Source: Micromonosporaceae bacterium KJ-029 (lineage in GTDB: Bacteria > Actinomycetota > Actinomycetes > Mycobacteriales > Micromonosporaceae). From it: a stretch of DNA of 64,000 bases. Within the stretch, counting starts at the first letter, position 1. The number at the start of each line of letters is the position of its first letter. The stretch spans positions 496,001 through 560,000 of the forward strand of contig BIFP01000068.1 in NCBI GenBank assembly GCA_005402585.1, read 5' to 3'. Of this stretch, positions 34,576 to 43,237 are shown one piece after another. A model generated the notes under the pieces. That model was not told where the DNA came from and made no database searches. It saw only the letters and a list, made by a program, of their open reading frames with translations. The position numbers and the translations under genes were made by a program.

Positions 34576-35556
34576 TTGAGTCTCGACTGGATCTACTACG
34601 CGATCTCGTGGATCCTGCTGGCCTGGCATTCGGCCTGGGACGCCATTGGGATTCCGGCCACTGCGGCCCTCGGCACCAACTGGGCCTGGATCCTGGCCAT
34701 CATCTTCCTGGTGGTCACCGTCCGGGTGATCCTGTTCCCGATCTTCGTCAAGCAGATCAAGTCGCAGCGGGCCATGCAGGCGCTCCAGCCTCAGGTGAAG
34801 GCGCTGCAGGAGAAGCACAAGGGTGACCGGGAGACGCTCCAGAAGGAGATGATGGAGCTCTACCGGAAGGAAAAGGCCAACCCGCTCATGGGCTGCCTTC
34901 CGATGTTCCTCCAGATCCCGGTCTTCCTCGGCCTCTTCCACGTGCTGCGCCGTCTCAACCCGGACCCGGCGAAGACCAACAAGGACATCTACGGCTGGAC
35001 GGTCGACCAGTTCAACAGCGCGTCCGACGCGAGGCTCTTCACCGCCCCGATCGCCAGCAAGTTCGGCTCGACCGCCACCGAGCTGGCGCAGCTCGGGGCC
35101 AACGGCACCACCGTCAAGATCATGGCCGGCGTCCTGGTCCTGGTGATGATGGGCACCACGTACCTCACCAGCCGTCAGATGATCCTCAAGACCGGCTGGG
35201 CGGAGGACCCGCAGCAGCGGATGATCCAGCGCCTGATGCTCTACGGCATCCCGCTGTCGCTGCTGGTCTCCGGTGCGATCTTCCCGATCGGTGTGATCAT
35301 CTACTGGGTCACGAACAACCTCTTCACCCTCGGCCAGCAGCAGTGGGTGCTGCGCAAGTTCCCGCCGCCGGTGACGGCGACCACCAAGCCGGGCACCTCG
35401 GGCCGTAACGGGACGCAGCCGACGAAGAGCCTGTTCGGTCGGAGCAAGCCCGCCGTAGCGCCGCCCAAGCCGGCCGCGCCGAAGGTCGCCGGCCCGAAGC
35501 CGGGTGCGAAGCCGGCCAACCCGAAGAAGGGCCGCCCCGCCAAGCGGCAGGGCTGA
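34576..35556 (+). CDS. yidC: membrane protein insertase YidC/Oxa1
   Basis: 326 residues with the 60KD_IMP fold: a short N-terminal helix, then five membrane segments with the hydrophilic-groove region KQIKSQRAMQALQPQVKALQ, the coil KHKGDRETLQKEMMELY, and MGCLPMFLQIPVFLGLF. The C-terminal 60 residues are basic and Pro/Ala/Lys-rich and may contact ribosomal RNA. The start is a TTG at 34576, with GGAG 8 bases before it. Inserts membrane proteins with or without SecYEG. Confidence 0.94.
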   Translation: MSLDWIYYAISWILLAWHSAWDAIGIPATAALGTNWAWILAIIFLVVTVRVILFPIFVKQIKSQRAMQALQPQVKALQEKHKGDRETLQKEMMELYRKEKANPLMGCLPMFLQIPVFLGLFHVLRRLNPDPAKTNKDIYGWTVDQFNSASDARLFTAPIASKFGSTATELAQLGANGTTVKIMAGVLVLVMMGTTYLTSRQMILKTGWAEDPQQRMIQRLMLYGIPLSLLVSGAIFPIGVIIYWVTNNLFTLGQQQWVLRKFPPPVTATTKPGTSGRNGTQPTKSLFGRSKPAVAPPKPAAPKVAGPKPGAKPANPKKGRPAKRQG

Positions 35557-35563
35557 ATCGTCC

Positions 35564-35593
35564 GGGCCGCCGCTGGGAAACCGGCGGCGGCCC
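35564..35593 (+). terminator. hairpin after yidC
   Basis: Arms GGGCCGCCGC and GCGGCGGCCC with a 10-base loop, 7 bases past the yidC stop. No clear U-tract. Confidence 0.6.
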
Positions 35594-35767
35594 GTTGCGC
35601 ACCGTGCAGCCGCCGGAAGGCCGGCGCCGGTCGCGCGAAGCGCCGCGCGTGCGCGGCGGACGGGCGACACTGCCCTACAGACGTGCCCGTGGGCACCGGC
35701 GACGTCCCGCCGGCCGCGGGAAACCAGCGGACCCGAGGTCCGGCCGAGCGAGTACGGAGATGACACC

Positions 35768-36352
35768 GTGACCGACACCAGCATCCCCCGCGCTGACCAG
35801 CCACTGGACGACGAGCCGACCGCGGCGGTTCAGGTCGACGGCGAGCCGGAGGAGACCGAAGCGGAATCGGCGCCGAGCAAGGCCGCCGGCGACGGCGACC
35901 TGTTCCGGCAGAGCGAGATCGCGGCCGACTACGTCGAGGGACTGCTCGACATCCTCGACTACGACGGTGACATCGACGAGTTGGTGTCGGGCGGCCGACC
36001 GGTGGTCGAAGTCGTCGGTGGCCGGCTGCAGAACCTGGTCGGTCAGCGTGGCGCCACCCTGGAAGCGCTTCAGGAGCTGGCTCGGCTTGCCGTCTTCCGG
36101 CAGACCGGCTCGCCGAGCCGACTGCTGCTGGACGTGGGTGGCTACCGGGCCAACCGACGCAAGGAACTCGCGGCAGTTGCCCGGAACGCGGTCGAGAAGG
36201 TCAAGGAGCACGGCGAGTCGGTGCGGCTGGAGCCGATGTCGGCCTTCGAGCGCAAGTGCGTCCACGACGTGGTCAACGCGATCGACGGGGTGGAGAGCGA
36301 GTCCGAGGGCGTCGAGCCCAACCGGCGCATCGTCGTCCGCCCTGCGGACTGA
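35768..36352 (+). CDS. jag: Jag/KhpB RNA-binding protein
   Basis: 194 residues. An acidic N-terminus is followed by a KH domain (GGRLQNLVGQRGATLEALQ) and a C-terminal R3H domain (SAFERKCVHDVV to EGVEPNRRIVV). Single-stranded RNA-binding protein found next to yidC in most Gram-positive bacteria; it affects cell division and elongation in firmicutes. GTG start with GGAG 8 bases upstream; 211 bases separate it from yidC. Confidence 0.93.
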   Translation: MTDTSIPRADQPLDDEPTAAVQVDGEPEETEAESAPSKAAGDGDLFRQSEIAADYVEGLLDILDYDGDIDELVSGGRPVVEVVGGRLQNLVGQRGATLEALQELARLAVFRQTGSPSRLLLDVGGYRANRRKELAAVARNAVEKVKEHGESVRLEPMSAFERKCVHDVVNAIDGVESESEGVEPNRRIVVRPAD

Positions 36353-36356
36353 ACGG

Positions 36357-37271
36357 GTGACCCGAGACGACATCACGGGTGGTACTCCGTCCGGCCCGGG
36401 TGGCACGCCGCCCGGGCCGTCGGCTGTCCCGCCCGGATCACCCACTGCGGCCGGCGTGCCCCTGCCGTCCGCAACCTCATCGCCAGCCGGGTCGGGGTTG
36501 TCGGCTGCCGAGTCGGCTGCACGGCTGGGGCCGACCGGGAAGGCGTCACCGGACCCGGCCGTGGCGGTGTTGCCGCCCGAGTTGGCTGAGGCGGCCCAGC
36601 GGCTCTTCGGCGATCGGCTCGACCTCGCTGCCGCGTACGCCGAGCTGCTGGCCACCGACGGCGTGGTTCGGGGCCTGATCGGCCCCCGCGAGGCACCGCG
36701 GATCTGGGACCGTCACCTGCTGAACTGCGCGGCGGTCGCGGAGCTGATTCCGTCGGGCGCGACCGTGCTCGACGTGGGATCCGGGGCCGGACTGCCCGGG
36801 TTGGTGCTGGCCATCGCCCGTCCCGACCTCACGGTGACGCTGATCGAGCCGCTGGCCCGCCGTACCGCCTTCCTGGAGGAGGCGGTGGACGCACTGGAAC
36901 TGAGTGGGTCGGTCCGGGTGTTCCGGGGGCGGGCCGATGAGGCAGCCACCGGACCTGACCCGGTGCACGGTGATGTGGTCACCTCTCGGGCGGTCGCGCC
37001 GTTGGACCGGCTCGCCGCCTGGTGCCTACCGCTGGCCGTACCAGGTGGGCGCCTGGTCGCGCTCAAGGGCGCCTCGGCGGCGGAGGAGATCGCCGAGCAC
37101 GCCTCGGCGGTGCACCAGCTCGGTGGCGGGGCGCCCGCGTTGCACCGGTGTGGCGAGGGGATCGTGGATCCGCCGACCACGGTGGTCGAGGTCGTCCGGG
37201 AGCGGGTGGTCGGCCCGACGCCGAGAGCGTTGTCCAAGAAGTCCCGGGCCGGTCGCCCTCGCCGACGCTGA
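36357..37271 (+). CDS. rsmG: 16S rRNA (guanine-527-N7) methyltransferase RsmG
   Basis: 304 residues, the last 230 of which form the AdoMet-dependent methyltransferase: IWDRHLLNCAAVAELIPSG, the binding motif VLDVGSGAGLPGLVLAI, and VVTSRAVAPLDRLA. The first 65-70 residues are a Gly/Pro/Ser/Ala-rich extension not found in the standard protein. The GTG at 36357 lies 4 bases after the jag stop; a later start is possible, as no strong ribosome-binding site marks either. The C-terminus is basic. Confidence 0.93.
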   Translation: MTRDDITGGTPSGPGGTPPGPSAVPPGSPTAAGVPLPSATSSPAGSGLSAAESAARLGPTGKASPDPAVAVLPPELAEAAQRLFGDRLDLAAAYAELLATDGVVRGLIGPREAPRIWDRHLLNCAAVAELIPSGATVLDVGSGAGLPGLVLAIARPDLTVTLIEPLARRTAFLEEAVDALELSGSVRVFRGRADEAATGPDPVHGDVVTSRAVAPLDRLAAWCLPLAVPGGRLVALKGASAAEEIAEHASAVHQLGGGAPALHRCGEGIVDPPTTVVEVVRERVVGPTPRALSKKSRAGRPRRR

Positions 37272-37577
37272 GTTGAGCCGGCCGGGTCCGGCTCGCCGCC
37301 GGACCCGGCCGAGGCTCTCCGGCAAGGCGTGATGCGCGTCCGGTTGGCCGGTCCGCCGTCGTGTCGGGCGGTACGCCCGGCGGGTTGTGCGAACCCAACA
37401 TGGACCGGCAGCGCCCGTGCGCCGTAGGCTGACCGCGCGTCGATAGTGTGGAGCGGGCGGCGATGGATGTCCTCCGGGGCGCGACCGCTCCCGCCGGGCG
37501 GTACCTCTGCGGGACAGTGCGCGAGTGGCCCGGTTGACGGGTGCGGGCCGACCATCCGAAGCGGGCAGGGATGACAG
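37272..37577. other. rsmG-parA gap
   Basis: 306 bases with the rsmG terminator at 37280-37310. A TAGGCT hexamer at 37425-37430, with TGGACC 18 bases upstream, could be a parA promoter, weakly supported. No gene seen. Confidence 0.4.
37280..37310 (+). terminator. rsmG terminator hairpin
   Basis: Perfect 13-base arms GGCCGGGTCCGGC and GCCGGACCCGGCC around TCGCC, 8 bases past the stop. Confidence 0.7.
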
Positions 37578-38879
37578 GTGCATGACGACGGCAGGTACGA
37601 CGATCCGCGCGTGACCGGGTCAGCGGGCGACCCTGTTTCACGTGAAACCGACTACCCGAGTTGGCGGTCTTCCGAGGAGTCACAGAGCGCGCCGGAGCCC
37701 GGCCGGGATATACCCACGTCGGGTGTTCCATGGTCGCCGGCTCAGGAGTCGTCGGGGCGGGACGCTCCGGAGCTCGCCGGTAGACCCGCCAACGTCAGCC
37801 CCGACGTACGCGTGATTCCGATCCGGCGGAACGCCTCGGCCGCCGTCCGGTTCGAGGCTGCGACGTCGTCGTACCAGCAGGCGCCCGGCGTGGTGCCGGA
37901 TCCCCGACCGGCGCCCGACACGCCCGCGCCGCCGGCCGAGTCCTATGAGCCGGCCGACACAGAGGCCGCGTACGTTTCACGTGAAACCCCGACGCGCGAA
38001 GAGGATGACCCACCGTTGGCTATGGAGGCGATGCGCGCCGTGCAGATCCTGAATCCAAGTGGCGAGGTGACCATGCCTCGGCCGGAGCGGACCCGGGTCA
38101 TGTGCGTCGCGAACCAGAAGGGCGGCGTGGGCAAGACCACGACCACGGTGAACCTGGCGGTGGCACTCGCCCTGCACGGTAACCGGGTGCTCGTGGTCGA
38201 CCTCGATCCGCAGGGCAACGCCTCCACGGGGCTGAACGTTCCGCACCACACCGGAGTGCCGGACGTCTACGACTGTCTGATCAACAGCGTTCCCCTCGAG
38301 GACGTGGCCCAGGCGGTCGAGGGCATTCCCAACCTCTGGTGCGTGCCGGCCACCATCGACCTCGCCGGCGCGGAGATCGAGCTGGTGTCCGTGGTGGCCC
38401 GCGAATCACGGCTCGACCGGGCCATCACCGCCTACCCCGGGCACTTCGACTACGTCTTCATCGACTGCCCGCCGTCACTCGGCCTGTTGACGGTGAACGC
38501 ACTGGTGGCCGCCCAGGAAGTGCTCATCCCCATTCAGTGCGAGTACTACGCGCTCGAGGGGCTGAACCAGCTGATCAACAACATCAACCTGGTTCGCCAG
38601 CACCTCAACCCGCGGCTTGAGGTCTCCACGATCCTGCTCACCATGTACGACCGACGTACCCGACTCGCGGACGCGGTCGAACAGGACGTCCGGAACCACT
38701 TCGGCGACAAGGTGCTCCAGGCGGTGATCCCGCGTAATGTCCGGGTCTCCGAGGCACCCAGTTACGGCCAGTCGGTGATGACCTACGATCCCGGATCGCG
38801 GGGGGCAACGAGCTACTTCGAGGCCGCCCAGGAGATTGCCGAGCGGGGCGCCAAGGAGCCGGTGAGTCGGAATGGGTAG
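37578..38879 (+). CDS. parA: chromosome-partitioning ATPase ParA
   Basis: 433 residues. Deviant Walker A QKGGVGKTTTTVN near residue 180, Walker A' VVDLDPQGNAS, and YVFIDCPPSLGLLT identify the Soj/ParA family, which binds DNA nonspecifically as an ATP dimer and moves ParB-parS complexes. An unusual N-terminal extension of about 170 residues has two parS palindromes in its DNA, both read as VSRET. GTG at 37578 used; translation could start later, for example near MAMEAMRAVQILN at about residue 150, leaving the parS sites in the leader. parB follows after 27 bases. Confidence 0.93.
   Translation: MHDDGRYDDPRVTGSAGDPVSRETDYPSWRSSEESQSAPEPGRDIPTSGVPWSPAQESSGRDAPELAGRPANVSPDVRVIPIRRNASAAVRFEAATSSYQQAPGVVPDPRPAPDTPAPPAESYEPADTEAAYVSRETPTREEDDPPLAMEAMRAVQILNPSGEVTMPRPERTRVMCVANQKGGVGKTTTTVNLAVALALHGNRVLVVDLDPQGNASTGLNVPHHTGVPDVYDCLINSVPLEDVAQAVEGIPNLWCVPATIDLAGAEIELVSVVARESRLDRAITAYPGHFDYVFIDCPPSLGLLTVNALVAAQEVLIPIQCEYYALEGLNQLINNINLVRQHLNPRLEVSTILLTMYDRRTRLADAVEQDVRNHFGDKVLQAVIPRNVRVSEAPSYGQSVMTYDPGSRGATSYFEAAQEIAERGAKEPVSRNG
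37636..37649. other. parS: parS site 1 (inside parA)
   Basis: Perfect GTTTCACGTGAAAC palindrome, codons 20-24 of parA. ParB-binding centromere site. Confidence 0.92.
37974..37987. other. parS: parS site 2 (inside parA)
   Basis: Perfect GTTTCACGTGAAAC palindrome, codons 133-137 of parA. Confidence 0.92.
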
Positions 38880-38906
38880 TGCGTACGAGGCGCTGGGAGG
38901 CGTGGC

Positions 38907-39929
38907 ATGAAGAACCGTCCTCGGGGTGGTCTGGGACGGGGCCTGGGGGCGCTTATCCCGACCGGACCGGCTCCGGATGCTGGCGCCAGCGCCGGCCCGG
39001 GCGTTGCCGCCAGCCCGACCGGGCCGAGCGGGACGTCCGGCGCTGCCGTACCGTCCGCAGCACCGGAACCAGCTCTGGTGAGCACGGTTGAGCCGATTCT
39101 CAGCCCGGTGCCCGGTGCACGCTTCGCCGAGATCCCGGTCGACTCGATCGTGCCCAACCCGAAGCAGCCGCGGCAGGTCTTCGACGAGGACGCACTGGAG
39201 GAACTGAAGACCTCGATCCAGGAGGTCGGATTCCTCCAGCCGATCGTGGTGCGGCAACTCGACGACGAGAAGTTCGAACTCGTCATGGGTGAGCGGCGGT
39301 GGCGGGCCGCGCAGGCGGTTGGCCGGGACAGCATCCCGGCAATCGTGCGCGACACCCGCGACGACGCCATGCTGCGCGACGCGCTGTTGGAGAACATCCA
39401 TCGGGCGAACCTGAACCCCTTGGAAGAGGCCGCCGCCTACCAGCAGTTGCTCGAGGAGTTCGGGGCCACCCACGAGGAACTGGCCCGGCGGATCGGCCGC
39501 AGCCGGCCGCAGATCTCGAACACCATCAGGCTGCTGAACCTGCCGGCCCCGGTGCAGCGGCGAGTGGCTGCCGGAGTTCTCTCCGCCGGGCATGCTCGGG
39601 CACTGTTGAGTTTGGAAGACTCGGAAACGCAGGAGCAGCTCGCGCTGCGAATCGTTGCCGAGGGCCTGTCGGTCCGGGCGACCGAGGAGATCGTCGCGCT
39701 CGCCCTGAGCGAGGGCCCGAGCAAGAACGAGTCGGCCAAGCGCCGCTCGAAGCCGCACGCCCCCGCGCTGAATGATCTCGCCGATCGCCTCTCCGACCGG
39801 TTCGACACCCGGGTGAAGGTCGACATCGGGCGGAGCAAGGGCAAGATCACCATCGAGTTCGCCACGGTTGACGACCTGGAACGGATCGTTGGCATCATCG
39901 GGGTCGACCAGGAGCAGCCGGCGGACTGA
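38907..39929 (+). CDS. parB: chromosome-partitioning protein ParB
   Basis: 340 residues. CTPase/parS-clamp protein. N-terminal GLGRGLGALIP box is the ParA-interaction motif; a Pro/Ala linker leads to the ParB/Srx domain with NPKQPRQVF and the CTP-binding GERRWRA, followed by ENIHRANLNPLEEA and the helix-turn-helix RIGRSRPQISNTIRLL. The C-terminal dimer domain ends RIVGIIGVDQEQPAD. GGGAGG stands 7 bases before the ATG. Confidence 0.97.
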   Translation: MKNRPRGGLGRGLGALIPTGPAPDAGASAGPGVAASPTGPSGTSGAAVPSAAPEPALVSTVEPILSPVPGARFAEIPVDSIVPNPKQPRQVFDEDALEELKTSIQEVGFLQPIVVRQLDDEKFELVMGERRWRAAQAVGRDSIPAIVRDTRDDAMLRDALLENIHRANLNPLEEAAAYQQLLEEFGATHEELARRIGRSRPQISNTIRLLNLPAPVQRRVAAGVLSAGHARALLSLEDSETQEQLALRIVAEGLSVRATEEIVALALSEGPSKNESAKRRSKPHAPALNDLADRLSDRFDTRVKVDIGRSKGKITIEFATVDDLERIVGIIGVDQEQPAD

Positions 39930-39957
39930 ACCGGGCTGGGACCTGACGGCTTTGACA

Positions 39958-39988
39958 GGCCGCGCCCTCGCACCGCGAGGGCGCGGCC
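39958..39988 (+). terminator. parB terminator hairpin
   Basis: Perfect 14-base arms GGCCGCGCCCTCGC and GCGAGGGCGCGGCC around ACC, followed by a T-rich GCTCTGCTTTCT. Confidence 0.8.
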
Positions 39989-40490
39989 GCTCTGCTTTCT
40001 GCCGCGCCGCCGTTGCCGTCTTGCATGCGCCTCCTGCCCGGTCCAGTGCGCTTCTCCCGGGCCCATGGCTGCCCAGGGGAGCCCGCACCCCGGGCACGCG
40101 GCTCGGCCCTCTCACCGGACCTCTGGCGGCTCGGCCGTGACTGACCGGTGGCCCGGTCCGTGTGGAGGCAGCCGTGGCGGCCGTCGACGGCTTCAGTCAG
40201 GACGGGGTGGAGCGTGCCCTTAGTGGAACCCACCGCCGTTTTGGCCGAGGCGACGGCAACCAGGTGTATGTGGCCCGTCCTGTCGGCTCATCGGCGGGCC
40301 TACCGCCTGTCCGGTCACCTCGGCGAGCGCCGGCCGGCACTCCGGCTCACCCAGAGCCAGACCGGCTCCCTTGGGTAAGCCGCCCGCAGGCTCCCGACCG
40401 CACTGGCTTCCGGTGCGGCCCCAGCCGTCTGAATCTTGTGCCTTCCGGCGTCCGAGCCCCCGGGGGCCTGGCTTCCGGTCATCTGGCCCT

Positions 40491-40586
40491 GGCCCCGGCT
40501 TACGCCCCCAGTCCGGCTCACGGTCCCGGCCCCGGCTTACGCCCCCAGTCCCGGCCTACGTCCCCAAGCCCGGCTCACGGTCCCGG
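40491..40586. repeat. 37-base-period minisatellite
   Basis: A 23-base block (GGCCCCGGCTTACGCC core) at 40491-40513 recurs identically at 40528-40550, and CCGGCTCACGGTCCCGG recurs at 40513-40529 and 40570-40586. Degenerate copies continue for about 50 more bases. Confidence 0.65.
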
Positions 40587-40738
40587 TTCATGGCTCAGGG
40601 CTATGGCTCGGGCTTACCGCCCTGGCTGCGCTGTCTCCTGCCCCTGCGGTTCTGGCCGCTTCGATGGCCTTGCTCAACTGCGCTCCCTTGCGGTCGTGGC
40701 TCTCCGGCGACGTCCGCTGCGGAGCTGGGGGCGGCCTC

Positions 40739-40752
40739 GTTTCACGTGAAAC
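40739..40752. other. parS: parS site 3
   Basis: Perfect GTTTCACGTGAAAC in non-coding DNA after parB. Confidence 0.92.
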
Positions 40753-41031
40753 CGCGCCGCTCTAGGTGGTCTCGCCGACGTACAAACACATCTGTGGTCG
40801 GCGCCCATCGAGTTTTGTGCCATCAGGCCCGCGCACGTTACTTGGCAGCTGCGCTCTGCCATTGTCATGCGCGCCTGCAGTTCTCCGCCGCCCTCATGGT
40901 CGCGAGCCGCGCTCTGCCACACCGCGCGTCGTCAAGGCTGGCGATGGTGTGGCCGCGGGCCAGGCACGGGACCTACCCGAGGCCGGGTCGACCGTCGGTG
41001 GATTGAAGGGGGTGTCCGGGCCGCCGAACTG

Positions 41032-41146
41032 GGGCGTGTCTCCTGCGTCTCGTCGAGCCGAGACGAGGCTCAGGCGGCGAATCGGCAACGCCGCAGGGCA
41101 TCGTCCGGGCCCGTCGCAGGCCCAGCGAAGGTCGAGAGACACGCCC
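41032..41146. repeat. 115-base element with 11-base terminal inverted repeats
   Basis: GGGCGTGTCTC at 41032-41042 and its exact complement GAGACACGCCC at 41136-41146 enclose 93 bases with no frame of interest. This resembles a small non-autonomous transposable element, but no target-site duplication is evident. Confidence 0.4.
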
Positions 41147-41660
41147 TGTTGTACTCGGAGTCGAGCACTGCAGGACCGGCCGCTCAGGGGTCGGCTCCCG
41201 CTCAGGAACTCCGACACCCGCGGCTCTGGCGACGGGTCCTGCAAGAGGCGCCGAGAAGGTGCCCGCTCCTCTCTGAGTCGCGCGGAAGACCCTTCCGCGC
41301 TTTGCTACCCGGGCACGTGATGTCAGCCGGGGTAGCGATGGCGTGAACGGTTCCGCTCGACACCGTCTGGCGCACTGCGCGTGTCACGGTGCCGACTCGC
41401 CGTCCGTCGCCTGGCGGCCCTTCGCCTGTCGCCGTCGTCCGCTGTCGGCTGTCGGGCGTCGGGTGTCGGGAGCGCGATCGACAGCAGGGCGGTTGACGAC
41501 TGACGGATGGCAACGGCGAGCGTCTTACCCCGTGCCGCCCGGCCGCCCGCGTCCAGGCGTCGGTGCTGATGCGAGAGAGCGGGACCGCTGTTCGGTAGAC
41601 GTGGCGAATGCCCGGCCGCCCACCCAAACGGCCCGGATGGCAGCACGGTGGGCGGCCCGC

Positions 41661-41674
41661 GTTTCACGTGAAAC
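41661..41674. other. parS: parS site 4
   Basis: Perfect GTTTCACGTGAAAC, extended to an 18-base palindrome by CG on either side (CGCGTTTCACGTGAAACGCG-type context). Confidence 0.92.
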
Positions 41675-41729
41675 GCGGCGCTGCGGGTTGCTGTCGATCC
41701 ACCCGCGCGACGGCGGCGACCTCGCGACG

Positions 41730-41844
41730 TTATCCACACCGGTTTTCCACAGGCTGTCTTCGTTTCACGTGAAACAAAGACCGAAAGCCCTTGTCGAACC
41801 ATGGATGAGGGCCGTCCCAGACCACCCCGGTGGCCTGTGGATAA
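41730..41844. promoter_or_regulatory. DnaA boxes around parS site 5
   Basis: TTATCCACA at 41730-41738 and its complement TGTGGATAA at 41836-41844 are perfect boxes; TTTTCCACA at 41743-41751 is one base off. They flank parS site 5. Confidence 0.6.
41762..41775. other. parS: parS site 5
   Basis: Perfect GTTTCACGTGAAAC, with one DnaA box 24 bases before it and another 61 bases after it. Confidence 0.92.
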
Positions 41845-41939
41845 CTCTGGGGACAGCGGTGGAGTGGTCGGCTGCGAACCGTCCGAGAGCCGGCGGAACG
41901 GAACATGGTTCAGGTAGGGACAGCGGTGCCGGACTCGGT

Positions 41940-41945
41940 TAGGGT
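41940..41945 (+). promoter_or_regulatory. -10 element, leaderless start of HIT-like gene
   Basis: TAGGGT lies 7 bases before the GTG at 41953; it is the reason for choosing that start rather than the upstream in-frame one at 41905. Confidence 0.45.
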
Positions 41946-41952
41946 CAGCGTC

Positions 41953-42984
41953 GTGCAAGACACCCCTCCCTCAATCCCGGACTTCACCCAGTGGCCGTCC
42001 TTCCCCTTCGAGGGCGACCTGCGGATCAAGCGACTCGACGATCCGGTCCCGGTCGAACCGCCCCGCAAAGGCGAGGCCGACCGGGAATGCACCGCCTGCC
42101 AGGCGCCCGACGAGGCCTACATCTGGGTCGGCGAGCGCTGGCGCGTACGTGCCATGGACCGCCCGACCGGTCTGCCGATGGTTCTTATCCTGGAATCCCG
42201 CTCACACCTGGATCTTGGTGACCTGCCGAACCTGCTCGCCGCCGAGTTGGGCGTGATGACGGTACGGCTCGAACGGGCCATCCGCTCGCTGGACGGGGTG
42301 GCTCGGGTGCATGTCAACCGTTGGGGCGACGGGTCCGCCCATCTCCACATGTGGTTCCTTGCCCGCCCGTACGGACGGCTCCAGCTTCGCGGGACCTTCC
42401 TCTCTCTCTGGGACTCGATCCTGCCTCCGATTTCCGAGGACAAGTGGCGAGAGAATCTCGCCCTCGTGGCCGCGTGGCTCGCCGAGTTCGGCGGTCGGCC
42501 GCTGGCCGAGCCGCCCCGCATCCAATGGCAGGCTCCGTCGAGCCTCACCGCGCAGCCAGCCCCGTCCGAGACGCAGCGGCCGGCCACCGGCGGTTCGTTG
42601 CTGGAGGCGATCGGGGAGGGAGCCGAGCCGCCCGACGTTCGGAGTAGCCGGGAGGAACTCGGAGTGAGCGCCTCTGCTGGCACCGTCACCCAGGCGCCGC
42701 TGCCGGAGACCGGGCCGGCGGAGGTGGAACTGGAGCCGGCAGCAGAAGTGACCTCGCCGGAGAAGGAGCCGGCGGCGGACGGTACCGCGTCGGCCCGCCC
42801 CGTGCCGTCGCACCAGGTGACCTCCGCGGCCCCGGGAAGGCAGATGGACACTGCGGCCGACGACGCCACCGGGGAAGCGTCGGGCGACGAGGCGGAGACG
42901 CCGCCAGCGGGCGCGGAGACGGCTCCGGGCGGCCGGGACGCGGCGTCGGGGGCGGCCGGTGCGTCGGGCAGGTCGACCACCTGA
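41953..42984 (+). CDS. HIT-superfamily-like protein with acidic tail
   Basis: 343 residues. The first 200 form a compact domain with a CxxC pair (ECTACQAPDEAYIWVGERWRV), a long helix, and WGDGSAHLHMWFLARP, whose HxH resembles the HIT/GalT nucleotide-binding motif, though the third His of a classical HIT motif is absent. The last 140 residues are Glu/Ala/Pro/Thr-rich and probably disordered. Function unknown; placement beside parB suggests a conserved neighbour but no role is shown. Confidence 0.75.
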   Translation: MQDTPPSIPDFTQWPSFPFEGDLRIKRLDDPVPVEPPRKGEADRECTACQAPDEAYIWVGERWRVRAMDRPTGLPMVLILESRSHLDLGDLPNLLAAELGVMTVRLERAIRSLDGVARVHVNRWGDGSAHLHMWFLARPYGRLQLRGTFLSLWDSILPPISEDKWRENLALVAAWLAEFGGRPLAEPPRIQWQAPSSLTAQPAPSETQRPATGGSLLEAIGEGAEPPDVRSSREELGVSASAGTVTQAPLPETGPAEVELEPAAEVTSPEKEPAADGTASARPVPSHQVTSAAPGRQMDTAADDATGEASGDEAETPPAGAETAPGGRDAASGAAGASGRSTT

Positions 42985-43237
42985 GTGCGGCCGGGTCCGC
43001 AGATCGGAACGCCGCGAGAAAGCGGGAACGCCAACCCATCCGTCCGCGCCACGCCAATCGGGCTGGCCACGCCACCCACCGCCGTCCGAGTAGTTACCGG
43101 CGGCCCGGTGGAGCGAATCGTGGCAGCAGAGACAGCGGCAGACGCTACCCGGTTCCGGCGCACCTTCGGTGCCCGCCGATGCATCCAGCCGGTGACCGGA
43201 AACGGCTCGTCAGCCCGCTAAGAGCGGGAACGGCTCG
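42985..43237. other. convergent gap with ddl-end duplication
   Basis: Holds a short hairpin CCCGCT / AGCGGG (43214-43228) lying between two copies, 28 bases apart, of AACGGCTCGTCAGC (43201-43214 and 43229-43242); the second copy covers the ddl stop codon. No gene. Confidence 0.5.

Larger units (their letters stand above)
39930..41952. other. two-kilobase gene-free region downstream of parB
   Basis: No frame shows coding-like third-position bias, a plausible start or a recognisable protein. It contains a strong parB terminator, a 37-base-period minisatellite (40491-40586), parS sites at 40739, 41661 and 41762, an 11-base inverted repeat enclosing 93 bases (41032-41146), and DnaA boxes at 41730-41844. 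Most of it reads as non-coding centromere DNA with decayed sequence. Confidence 0.65.

Noticed and set aside
40148..41942. several frames of 60-200 codons after parB
   Set aside because: No third-position bias typical of this genome, no ribosome-binding sites, low-complexity or repeat-derived products, and overlap with parS sites.
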